Origin: Heterocephalus glaber
Taxonomy: Eukaryota; Chordata; Mammalia; Rodentia; Bathyergidae
NCBI RefSeq assembly: GCF_000247695.1
Contig: NW_004624795.1
Span: 4,501,961-4,565,960 of the forward strand
Reading direction: 5' to 3'
DNA length: 64,000 bases
Part shown: positions 55,053-64,000 of the stretch, piece after piece
How the letters are laid out: each line of letters starts with the position of its first letter
Numbering within the stretch: the first letter of the stretch is position 1
Notes under the pieces: model-generated
What the model was told of the DNA's origin: nothing
What the model saw: only the letters and a program-made list of their open reading frames with translations
Databases searched by the model: none
Position numbers and translations under genes: made by a program

Positions 55053-55365
55053 GTCTACATCCGCACGCCTTCTGGGGAGGTGCAGACGGTCCTGGTCCAG
55101 GACAGCCCGCCAGCCACAGCTGTGACTGCCTCCACCACTCCCTGCAGCAGCCCCGCGCCCCGCGCCCCCAGCCTGAGCGGGAGCAGCAAAAAGCACTCGG
55201 CCGCCATCCTGCGCAAGGAGCGGCCGCTGCCCAAGATCGCGCCGGCCGGGAGCGTCATCAGTCTGAATGCTGCGCAGCTGGCGGCCGCCGCGCAGGCCAT
55301 GCAGACCATCAACATCAACGGTGTCCAGGTCCAGGGTGTGCCGGTCACCATCACCAACACCGGCG
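55053..55365 (+). CDS. SP2: SP2 coding exon 4
   Basis: Encodes residues 364-467 plus the first base of Gly468, from acceptor CTCCCCCAG to donor G/GTGAGG. It contains VYIRTPSGEVQTVLVQDSPP, then KKHSAAILRKERPLPKIAP, and ends NINGVQVQGVPVTITNTG. It belongs to the C-terminal part of the activation domain. An apparently identical exon lies at 63026-63338 beyond the gap. Confidence 0.96.
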
Positions 55366-56329
55366 GTGAGGGCAGCTGTGGGGGGAACCCAGGGCCACCT
55401 GACCCTGGGCAGCAGGTGCGCGGTCACGCCCAGTCTCCTTCAGCCGGCTCGCCCCGTGATTTCCTTTCGCCTGGCTCTGCGGTAGCGCTGGGGCATAGAG
55501 GAAGCACGCTGTCTGTTGCACAATGGCAGCCTCAGAGGCAATGGAGAAGGGACATGGAAAGGAGCGCTTTCCAAGGGATGCGGGGTGCAGGGCGAGGTCC
55601 CAGAGGGCTCCTGAGAGCTCTGCCAGGAGGAGCAGAAGGGGCCTGGCTGGGAAGGGGAGGCCAGGGTGCCCACCATGTGGTCCTTGCATCACGTGCCTGG
55701 ACAAAGGACACATTTCAAGGCCGTGAAACCTGAGGCTCCTCTCCCTATGTTTAATGGATCTGTGGCACTTTCTGCAATCCAGTTTTCTCATTTGAACCTG
55801 AAGAGGGAGGACAAGGTGTTCTAGAGGGCTTGATTTTTCCCAAAGTCAATAGAGTCTGCTTCCTTCCCCCCGACCCTTTTTAGTGGCACAGGGCCTCCAC
55901 ACTGAGCTACATCCCCAGCCTTTCTTTTTTTAACTTTTTTTTTTTTTTTTGGTACCGGGGATTGAATTTATGAGGCAGGCAAAGACACCACTGAGCTAAA
56001 TCCCCAGCCCTCTTTTTTTAACTTTTGAGACAGGGTCTCACTAAGTTGCTATGTTGCCCAGGCTGGACTCAAACCTGCCATCCTCCTGCCTCAGCCTCCT
56101 GAGTAACTAGAATTATAGGCCTGAGCCACCACACTGGGCTGAGGCATCGCATTAATGTGAACTCTCTGACTTCAGATTGTGTTCTGCCACTTCTAGCCGT
56201 GTGACCTTGCTGTGTCATTGAGTCCTGGGCTCCCATCTAAAGCAGGGGGTAACCACCACTTCTGAGCCTGCCTGAGGTCCCTAATAGCTGAGACTCAAGT
56301 ACCTGACCCAACCCTTCCCATGCCCACAG
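55366..56329 (+). other. SP2: SP2 intron 4
   Basis: Contains an antisense ID fragment (55880-55922), an antisense ID (55928-56011), an antisense B1 (56015-56142) and a MIR remnant (about 56165-56260). 55430-55870 is unique, with no gene seen. Confidence 0.85.
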
Positions 56330-56504
56330 GGCAGCAGCAGCTGACAGTACAGAATGTCTCCGGAAACAACCTGACCATCAGTGGGCTGAGCCCCACCCAG
56401 ATCCAGCTGCAGATGGAGCAGGCGCTGGCTGGGGAGGCGCAGCCGGGGGAGAAGCGACGCCGCATGGCCTGCACTTGTCCCAACTGCAAGGACGGGGAGA
56501 AGAG
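56330..56504 (+). CDS. SP2: SP2 coding exon 5 (Buttonhead box)
   Basis: Encodes residues 468-526 in part, from acceptor GCCCACAG to donor AG/GTGAGC. It includes LTVQNVSGNNLTISGLSPTQ, then the basic KRRRMA and the Buttonhead box CTCPNC with Cys515, Cys517 and Cys520. This box precedes the zinc fingers in Sp factors and contributes to activation. Confidence 0.96.
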
Positions 56505-56613
56505 GTGAGCGGGCTGGGCAGCAAGGGCGGGGCCTCCGCTGTGCTCACTGACTGCCCCCACGGCCTGTCACCCTCTGTCCGGTCTCCTCCCCTCTCCTCT
56601 CCCCGATGCCCAG

Positions 56614-56807
56614 GTCCGGGGAGCAGGGCAAGAAGAAGCACGTGTGCCACATCCCAGACTGCGGCAAGACCTTCCGGAAGACATCGCTGCTGCGGGCCCA
56701 CGTGCGCCTGCACACTGGCGAGCGGCCCTTTGTGTGCAACTGGTTCTTCTGTGGGAAGAGGTTCACACGTAGTGACGAGCTGCAGAGGCATGCGCGCACA
56801 CACACAG
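56614..56807 (+). CDS. SP2: SP2 coding exon 6 (zinc fingers 1 and 2)
   Basis: Encodes residues 526-591 in part. Finger 1 is Cys537-X4-Cys542-X12-His555-X3-His559 with recognition helix KTSLLRA. The Leu replaces the His found in Sp1 and is the known SP2-specific difference. Finger 2 is Cys567-X4-Cys572-X12-His585-X3-His589 with RSDELQR. The donor is AG/GTCAGC. The intron before it (56505-56613) is only 109 bases. Confidence 0.97.
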
Positions 56808-57609
56808 GTCAGCTGCGCCGTCACCCAGCGCGTGCAGGGGGCCGGACTGGGCGGGACTGGCAGAGGCCTGTCTGGCTGACCTGAGGTGTCCAGGTCACAG
56901 CTCTTGATGGTGGGACAGCTCAAACCCAGGCCCTCTGGCTCCTAATCCACCTTCTTAGTTATATCTGGGTGCCCTCCAACTGTTACTTACCTCAGTATGT
57001 GTTTTAAATCGTTTCATCTTTTCTTTACTCTTTTATGTTTTAAGCAGCATTATTTCTGGTGTCACATTTGACATCCTGCTTCCGAGTTTAAGGTACTGGC
57101 AGAGAAGTGTGGCACATAGAAGACTGTCTGCCCACTGTCTGCAGAGGCCCTGGGGTTCCCGGAGGTCCAGACCCAACTGTGGGAAGCGCTGCTGTTGCAA
57201 TTGGCCCAGGGAGCAGCCCAGGGACTGCGTCTGTGGTGCCAGAGCTCTGGCTCCCGGCCAGGGTGGTGGGACAGGACGAGAGCAGACACGGCCCTGGCCC
57301 AGCCCTGGCCTGGGGCAGCTTGGGGGGGGGGCGTGGGTGCAGGGGAAACAGGTCAGGACAACGCAGCCAGGTGTGGGGAGAGGCTGGGGGCAGGGGCTGA
57401 GGCGCAGGGCTGTTGGCGAAGGACAGGAACCGGGCGGGCAGAGGAGGCCGCAGAGGGTGGACCAGGTCGAGATGGGACTTCGGGTCAGTGGAGAACCGAG
57501 AAGTGTGAACAAGAAGCCTCGTACCAAGGCGCTGAGGCTGTGGCAGCCTCTTTTCGGGGCTGCCGGTGCCGGTGGTGGCTATGTGGGTGACAGGCCTCGC
57601 CTCTTCCAG
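56808..57609 (+). other. SP2: SP2 intron 6
   Basis: Unique sequence. Long open frames across 57109-57600 are not coding, as they cross the exon 7 acceptor and match no family. Confidence 0.85.
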
Positions 57610-57710
57610 GGGACAAGCGCTTCGAGTGTGCCCAGTGTCAGAAGCGCTTCATGCGGAGCGACCACCTCACCAAGCACTACAAGACCCACCTGGTCACCAA
57701 GAACTTGTGA
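57610..57710 (+). CDS. SP2: SP2 coding exon 7 (zinc finger 3 and stop)
   Basis: Completes Gly591 and encodes residues 592-623, ending TKNL-stop with TGA at 57708-57710. Finger 3 is Cys597-X2-Cys600-X12-His613-X3-His617 with RSDHLTK. The acceptor is TCTTCCAG. The seven exons sum to 1872 bases, a 623-residue protein, slightly longer than the human 613 I recall. The gain is mainly the alanine tract and small exon 3 insertions. Confidence 0.97.
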
Positions 57711-58525
57711 GGCCAGCGAGCGGGAGGCCCTGCAGACTCGGACCCTCGGTTCCCCCAGTCCCGAGGGCCCGGCTCCTGTGTGCGGTCGAGTCCCCACAGG
57801 AAGGGGCTCTGCACCCGCCCTCCCTTTCTCACCTCGGGTGCTGGCCACCTGGCCCAGGGACACTGGCCCTGCCCAGTGCGGCCCTGCCCAGTGGGGCCCT
57901 GCCCGAGACGTTCTGACCCAGGACGCGTGGGACCCTTATTTCCAAAGGAAAACGTGCATTTCACTCCGTCGAGGAGCAAAGTGAGCCCCCTCCACCCCCC
58001 TCCTGCCCCAGCACCCCCAACACTGCCGGGGTCCCATCGTGCCATAGCCCCCGCCCCACCCCGGCCACCAGGGACGTCCCAGGGCCCCGCAGCCTCCCCG
58101 GGCGGCCGCCCTCGCAGCGGCAGAGACCGCTCCAGACATTCCAACTTGCAGCCAGGGTCGGCGCTGTGGGCCCCGTCCCTCTGCGGAGAACGTTGCCTTA
58201 TACTCTACTTCCGATGATGAACACTGTGTATTGTTTGCTTTAACAAGTTTTATTTAATTGCTCCCTTGGTCCCCTCCTGTCAGCTCCTGTGCCTGCTCTC
58301 ATTTGGGGTTTGGGGGGGTCAGTGATGAGGGTATGAACTTCATGTCATCCCGAGTGACACCGCATTTCCCCAGGTCCACACCCACAGGTGCCCTCCCCGG
58401 CCCCTGGCCACCGGCTGTGTACAGTGTATATTGTATAATAGATGACTGCGTCTACTACATGTTTTAAAAACATATTGCTTGTTATTTTTGAGGCTTTTAA
58501 ATTAAACAAATTCAACTTTATTTTT
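57711..58525 (+). other. SP2: SP2 3' UTR
   Basis: It follows the stop codon and passes from a GC-rich first half to an AT-rich second half with TGTATATTGTATAATAG near 58426-58442. It ends just after ATTAAA at 58501-58506. The end is estimated from the polyadenylation signal. Confidence 0.7.
58501..58506 (+). terminator. SP2: Polyadenylation signal ATTAAA of SP2
   Basis: ATTAAA in AT-rich context, followed within 30 bases by a GU-rich stretch (GTTGTAACTGCTTGAGGTAT). An AATAAA at 58636-58641 is a possible alternative. Confidence 0.65.
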
Positions 58526-58529
58526 AGTT

Positions 58530-59240
58530 GTAACTGCTTGAGGTATGTTTTCTGAATTAAGTGACAGATTTGTTATCCTTTATTAACAGTGGACTTTGTT
58601 GGTCGGTGCTGGGCTGACAAAAAAATTTTCTTGCTAATAAATTTAGTTGCCTGAGGCAAAATCTGCACCTCAGCGATTGAACTTCCTGTCTGTCACCTTG
58701 GAGGGCGAAGAGGCCTGGGACAGCTGAGGCTGTCCCCAGGACCTCACCCTGCTGGGAGATCGGGCGGCTAAGGCTGGGAGTGGGGAGAAGGCTCCATGCC
58801 CAAGGAACAGGGCCGGCAGGTGTGGGGCGAGCACAGGCCGCTGCCACCTCCGCTGCTCCTCTCTCCCTGCCCAGCCTCTCGGAGACGGCCGGGCCCCCGG
58901 GGTTCCCCGAGGGGTGCGAGCTGAGATTTGGCGGGGATTGCTTTCCACTCAGGAAGTCGGGTTGTGCGGCTGTGCAGATTAAGGTGCAGCCTCCCGGGGC
59001 CCAGAGCATCCAGGCTGCTCCAAGCCCAAAAGAGCAGGAGGCCCTCACTCACCTCCAAGGACACCCAGCTGTGTGTCTGTCCTCACTCCTTCCTCTGTTG
59101 CTGGCCTCCTGCTGTGCTGGCAAACAACTTCCCAGGGCTGAAGAGATACAAGACACAGGTCTCAGGTGGAGCTGGGTTTTCTGCCCTTGGTCTCTTGTCA
59201 GTAGACGGGGAGACCCTTCCTGCCCCTGGGCAATACCAGA
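58530..59240. other. Intergenic DNA downstream of SP2
   Basis: No gene recognised. The next gene expected from mammalian synteny (PNPO, from memory) is not visible before the gap. Confidence 0.5.
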
Positions 59241-59355
59241 CCAGACTCGCCTGTTATCCCAGCACTCAGGAGGCTGAGGCAGGAGGATGGCTGCAAATTC
59301 AGGGCCAGCCTGGGCTACATAGTGAATTTAAGGCCCTGTCTCATGAAACCAAAAA
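59240..59355 (+). repeat. B1 SINE
   Basis: TTATCCCAGCACTCAGGAGG to GCCAGCCTGGGCTACATAGT. Confidence 0.9.
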
Positions 59356-60280
59356 CCACTAGAACAGCTGAAGGGTTCTTGGTTTAGAGACCTCTCCATC
59401 AGCCCATGGGCCCCAGGACTTGGGGCTGCCCTAGCAGCCAGGGCAGGGGTGCGGTGTGCCCATCTGCTCTGTGTTACAGACTGGAAGGGCCTCCCTGGCA
59501 CCGAGCAAGGGGGTGGGCCAGGAGGGAAGGCTCATTAGCCAGCGGGCCTTTCTACACATTTCCCTCAGCTTTGCTCTCAGGCACGAAGGACAATCTTTCC
59601 TGGGCGCTGGTCCAAGACCAGCACTTCCCGTTTCCCAAGCGGAAACAGACATGTCTCCTCGGCACCCTGCGCAAATGAAGATGCTGGGTGCGGGAGCAGG
59701 GCTCTCCTCGGCCACCCCTGCTCCCCGGGGAGCCTGAGTTAGTGGAAGAGGAGGGAAGGACAAAGCCTAGGAAGACCTGGAGCAAACTGGGCCCTGTCTG
59801 GTTCTGTTCCATCCTTTATCCAGGGGTTCACGGCCAGGGTCTTTGAACCTGAGAGGCCTCAGGGATCCTCAGCAGCCCCTGATGACAATCTGGGTGCAGC
59901 CGCTCTGACAGGGTCGCCTGTACCAAGGCCACCCTTAACCCTTCCCTGCTCTGGGGTCGCTCAACACTGCGACTCTCCGCCCTGCACCCTTGGCTGCCGC
60001 AGGACTCTGAGCCTGAGGGCAAATCCAAACCAGTACTTTATTTTTCCACACAAACTTCCTTTAGACCAATCAGCCCACCTTTATGAGCATCTTTCCAGGG
60101 CCCCTGTGAGGCCCCTACTTTTTGGACCACGAGGCTGAAGTTATAGGCAGCCTCACCTTCATGACTTACTTTGAAGAAGCCAGGTTAGGGCAAGAAGAGG
60201 GCTCAGACCTGGCCCAGGGGAAGGAGCTGGGCTGCTGAGCCGAAAACTGAGCTGTAGATTATTTAGATTCTGAATACAAA
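59356..60280. other. Intergenic unique DNA
   Basis: No gene or repeat I can support. Confidence 0.4.
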
Positions 60281-60282
60281 TG

Positions 60283-60668
60283 ATGCCTGACATGGTGTCA
60301 CACATCCTAGCACTCTGAAAGGCTGAGGCAGGAGGATTACAAGTTTGACCCCAGCCCGGACAACTTAGTGACTTAGGGAGACTGTCTCAAAATAGAAAAT
60401 TTATAAAGGGCTAAGGATGTTGTAGCTCAGTGCAAAGGCCCCATGTTTAATCCTTAGTTTGAAAAAAAAATTTTTTTTTTATTGGTACTGGGGATCAAAC
60501 TCAGGACCTTGCCCTTGCGAGGCAGGTGGTGGCACCACTGAGCTAAATCCCAGCCCTGAAAAAAAAAATTATTAAACTGAGCAAAAATGGGGACAGGGAT
60601 GTAGCTCAGCAGTGAAGCGCCTGCCTGGTAAATTCGAGGACCTGAGTTGATTGCCGGTACCAAAAAAC
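60283..60668. repeat. Sense B1/ID composite, antisense ID, sense ID
   Basis: 60283-60462 is a diverged sense B1 with an ID remnant (AAGGATGTTGTAGCTCAGTG). 60470-60560 is an antisense ID (GGTACTGGGGATCAAACTCA). 60588-60667 is a sense ID (GGGACAGGGATGTAGCTCAG). Confidence 0.85.
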
Positions 60669-60669
60669 C

Positions 60670-61345
60670 CCAAAGTAAACAGCAAAAATGAAGCCATCTT
60701 CTCCCTGCTTCCTAAGCCCTGGTCTGTTCTTAGTTACTGTACCCCAAACCTTCCCAAGCAGTGGTCTGGGGGCCTCCCTTCCTGTTGAGCTCATGGGAGC
60801 CCCTCCTCCCCCAGAGGCTGTCTGCTTGCTCCCTCGAATTTCAGACTCCTAGTTACCCCTTCTTCTCGGGGTGCACTTAACCCCACCACCACTGGGGGGC
60901 CCTTCCTCTCCAGCACCCACACATTCCAGTGCACTGTCTCAGACACTCAGGGCTTGTGGGGACCAGAAATGAAACTCATGATAAATGTCCCAGACTCTGC
61001 CCTAGGGTAAAATACTGGGGAGTGTGTGACTGCAGAATTGGGGCACTGCTTCCACCAACTGGGGGTCCCAGCTTGGCTTCTGGCAAGTGGTGGAATGCTA
61101 GAATGGCAGCTCTGGCTTCTGTAAGAGGAGCCAGGAAAGTGGGGGTGCTGTGGATCCTGAATGTCCCCATGAGTGGAAAGCTTGGTCCCCAACCCAAGAT
61201 GGGGGGGGGTGCTTCAGTGGAGCCTAGTGAAAGAAACTGGGCCTCTGGGGGCCATGCCTGTGACTCCCCACGGGACTGAAAGCAAGAGAGCTAGCCATGA
61301 ACTACACCTACAAAACCGTGAGCTAAAAGAAACCTTTCCTTTGGC
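60670..61345. other. Intergenic DNA before the microsatellite
   Basis: No gene recognised. About 60950-61330 (CAGAAATGAAACTCATG, AAGCAAGAGAGCTAGCCATG) looks repeat-like but I cannot name the family. Confidence 0.35.

Positions 61346-61348
<3 letters not shown>

Positions 61349-61429
<81 letters not shown>
61349..61429. repeat. (GT)n(GA)n microsatellite at the gap edge
   Basis: About 19 GT units run into about 21 GA units, which stop at the first N. The true length is unknown. Confidence 0.96.
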
Positions 61430-61529
61430 NNNNNNNNNNNNNNNNNNNNNNNNNNNNNNNNNNNNNNNNNNNNNNNNNNNNNNNNNNNNNNNNNNNNNNN
61501 NNNNNNNNNNNNNNNNNNNNNNNNNNNNN
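61430..61529. other. Assembly gap (100 N)
   Basis: Exactly 100 undetermined bases, the conventional filler for a gap of unknown size. Confidence 0.99.
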
Positions 61530-64000
61530 TCCTTCATTACCCACAGCCTCCCTCCCTTCCTCCCCTCATGATCTCGTGACTAATTATTTTTACAGAGAAA
61601 AGGTCAAATACATCTTTACAATTCCGGGAATGTTACTTTCTTGTCCAGTAGACATTCAAATCCTTTCTATATTCGTTGTTCTCTTTAAAAGTCAACATCC
61701 TTGTTTTTGTACCAGGTTCATATCCTGGCTCATGATGTTCTTATCTGACTCAAGAATCTCAAGGGGCTTAGGAGTCTTTCAGTGTTCTTTCAACCCTTCG
61801 CTCTCCACAGCTGCCCCTGAAATTGGGGACCAAGCTTCTTTATTATAATGTGTGCATATAATCCCAGCTACTCAAGAGGCTGAGGCAGGAGGATTGCAAG
61901 TTTAAGGCAAGCCTGGGCAATTTAGTGAGATTATCTCCCCGGAAAAAAATCCACATAAAAACAAAAGAGAAACCTGCAAGGAACAGCTCCTGCCATCAAG
62001 GAATTTGTAATGGAGTTGTTTGGAGAGAACTAACTCTTGACAGCTGGAAGTTGAGTGATTTCCTGGGTGTGAAAGAAGAGCGCCTTGAATTGGAGCTGGG
62101 GACCCAGAAGTCAGGCAAGAGGTCGCCTCTGGCTGTGTTATGTGCTGCCAGGTGAGGTGAGGGCCTGAGGCAGCATCTGCTCAGGTATGTGCCCTTGCTG
62201 GGGTGCCCTGCCCTTCTCTTCCATGAGCTCCTCCATCTGGAGAGTGAAAGGGACAGGACTTAGGCCAGGTTTTCCTGAGGAAATAACTACACATATGCAG
62301 AAAGATTAAAGTATAACTGCTTTTTTTATTTTTTGTTTTTGTACTACTGGGGTACTGAACTGCATCCCCAGCCCTTTTTATTATTTTCAGACAGGGTCTT
62401 GCTAAGTTGCCCAATCTGGCCTCCAACTTGAGATCCTCCTGCCTCAGCCTCTGAAGTAGCTGAGATTACAGATGCGCACACCCGCGTCCAGCTTCTTCAT
62501 CCTTTTATGAAAATGGCACACCCCACCCCCCGTAACCAGAGATCAAACTCAGGACCTTGTCCTCATGAGGCAGGCACGGTGCCACTGAGCTACATCCCTG
62601 GCCGACAATGACACTTTTTATGTACTTCAGGCTGGTCTTGAAGTCAATATGTAGCCTGGCTGCCTGGAACTCAGGCCAATCCCGCCTCGGCCTACCAGGT
62701 GCTGGGATGACAGGTGCGTGTCACCACATCTGGCAATGTGCAGTATATTTTTATGTTCCCATCTTTGCCAGTCTGAATGGGAGAACAACTGTTTCTCATT
62801 ACTGCATGGCTCTTGAGGACCGAGGTGAACCTGTGGTTGTTCCTTTGATGGTCATTTGCGGTACCCTGCCTTCTAGTGCTCTGGCTCTCCGTGCTAAGAG
62901 CGGTGTGATCAGAGACGGCTTTTGCCAGCACCGCCCGGCCGTGGTGGGCACGGTGTGGGCAGCAGGTGAGCTGGTTGGAGGACAGCCGGGCTGGGAGCGG
63001 CTCGGTCACGCTGCCTCTCCCCCAGGTCTACATCCGCACGCCTTCTGGGGAGGTGCAGACGGTCCTGGTCCAGGACAGCCCGCCAGCCACAGCTGTGACT
63101 GCCTCCACCACTCCCTGCAGCAGCCCCGCGCCCCGCGCCCCCAGCCTGAGCGGGAGCAGCAAAAAGCACTCGGCCGCCATCCTGCGCAAGGAGCGGCCGC
63201 TGCCCAAGATCGCGCCGGCCGGGAGCGTCATCAGTCTGAATGCTGCGCAGCTGGCGGCCGCCGCGCAGGCCATGCAGACCATCAACATCAACGGTGTCCA
63301 GGTCCAGGGTGTGCCGGTCACCATCACCAACACCGGCGGTGAGGGCAGCTGTGGGGGGAACCCAGGGCCACCTGACCCTGGGCAGCAGGTGCGCGGTCAC
63401 GCCCAGTCTCCTTCAGCCGGCTCGCCCCGTGATTTCCTTTCGCCTGGCTCTGCGGTAGCGCTGGGGCATAGAGGAAGCACGCTGTCTGTTGCACAATGGC
63501 AGCCTCAGAGGCAATGGAGAAGGGACATGGAAAGGAGCGCTTTCCAAGGGATGCGGGGTGCAGGGCGAGGTCCCAGAGGGCTCCTGAGAGCTCTGCCAGG
63601 AGGAGCAGAAGGGGCCTGGCTGGGAAGGGGAGGCCAGGGTGCCCACCATGTGGTCCTTGCATCACGTGCCTGGACAAAGGACACATTTCAAGGCCGTGAA
63701 ACCTGAGGCTCCTCTCCCTATGTTTAATGGATCTGTGGCACTTTCTGCAATCCAGTTTTCTCATTTGAACCTGAAGAGGGAGGACAAGGTGTTCTAGAGG
63801 GCTTGATTTTTCCCAAAGTCAATAGAGTCTGCTTCCTTCCCCCCGACCCTTTTTAGTGGCACAGGGCCTCCACACTGAGCTACATCCCCAGCCTTTCTTT
63901 TTTTAACTTTTTTTTTTTTTTTTGGTACCGGGGATTGAATTTATGAGGCAGGCAAAGACACCACTGAGCTAAATCCCCAGCCCTCTTTTTTTAACTTTTG
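61530..64000 (+). repeat. Second copy of 53557-56027, probable false duplication
   Basis: The 2471 bases after the gap match 53557-56027 at a constant offset of 7973. Every translated frame I compared is identical, and all SINEs recur in place. The copy begins mid-LTR and runs to the window edge. Confidence 0.93.
63026..63338 (+). pseudogene. SP2: Duplicate of SP2 exon 4
   Basis: Same exon, splice sites and frame as 55053-55365, without exons 1-3 before it on this contig. It should not be annotated as a separate gene or as an extra SP2 exon until the duplication is resolved. Confidence 0.9.

Noticed and set aside
54635..55369. 244-codon open frame
   Set aside because: Antisense SINE sequence running into SP2 exon 4 in the wrong frame.
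1..64000. CRISPR array, prokaryotic operon, prophage or toxin system
   Set aside because: Regular short repeats with unique spacers are absent. Introns, SINEs and CpG islands show mammalian nuclear DNA.

Overview
This window is mammalian nuclear DNA. It has spliced genes, CpG islands, ancient MIR and L2 repeats, and very many rodent SINEs (7SL-derived B1, tRNA-derived ID, and fused ID/B1 composites). The ID consensus here (TTTAGCTCAGTGGTT, then GAGTTCGATCCCCGGTACC and an A tail) and B1 copies with an internal duplication suggest a non-murid rodent. I favour a guinea-pig-like (hystricognath) lineage, but the species call rests on remembered repeat consensus sequences and is tentative.

Layout. 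(1) 1-320, minus strand: the first 106 codons of SP6 (KLF14/epiprofin), which runs off the left edge. Its coding exon opens at a splice acceptor near 375. Candidate non-coding first exons lie in a CpG-rich proximal island (about 1750-2900) and at a TATA-box promoter near 6570. (2) 6.6-36.2 kb: the intergenic space between SP6 and SP2. I see no coding gene, but there are dense SINEs, MIR/L2 remnants, microsatellites and several homeobox/octamer-rich blocks that look like candidate enhancers. (3) 36.2-58.5 kb, plus strand: the complete SP2 gene. All seven coding exons can be joined in frame with canonical GT-AG junctions to give 623 residues, with the Sp box, Buttonhead box and three C2H2 zinc fingers intact. 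(4) 58.5-61.4 kb: downstream intergenic DNA ending in a (GT)n(GA)n microsatellite. (5) 61430-61529: a run of exactly 100 N. (6) 61530-64000: what appears to be a base-for-base second copy of 53557-56027 (offset 7973), including a second SP2 exon 4. It is most likely an assembly artefact.

SP6 (-) and SP2 (+) are paralogous Sp-family transcription factor genes transcribed divergently. As far as I recall this matches the human chromosome 17q21 order next to the HOXB side.

The most interesting feature is the SP2 promoter. It has an array of CCAAT boxes, five of them spaced about 40 bp apart. Four of these carry a second motif, GTCG(A/C)TC, at a fixed 15-16 bp offset, arranged as two 80-bp higher-order repeats. 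An exact match to the published SP2-preferred GC box and a two-codon uORF whose stop overlaps the SP2 start lie nearby. Since SP2 and NF-Y are known to act together at CCAAT promoters, this suggests autoregulation. I found no new enzymatic, defence or mobile system.
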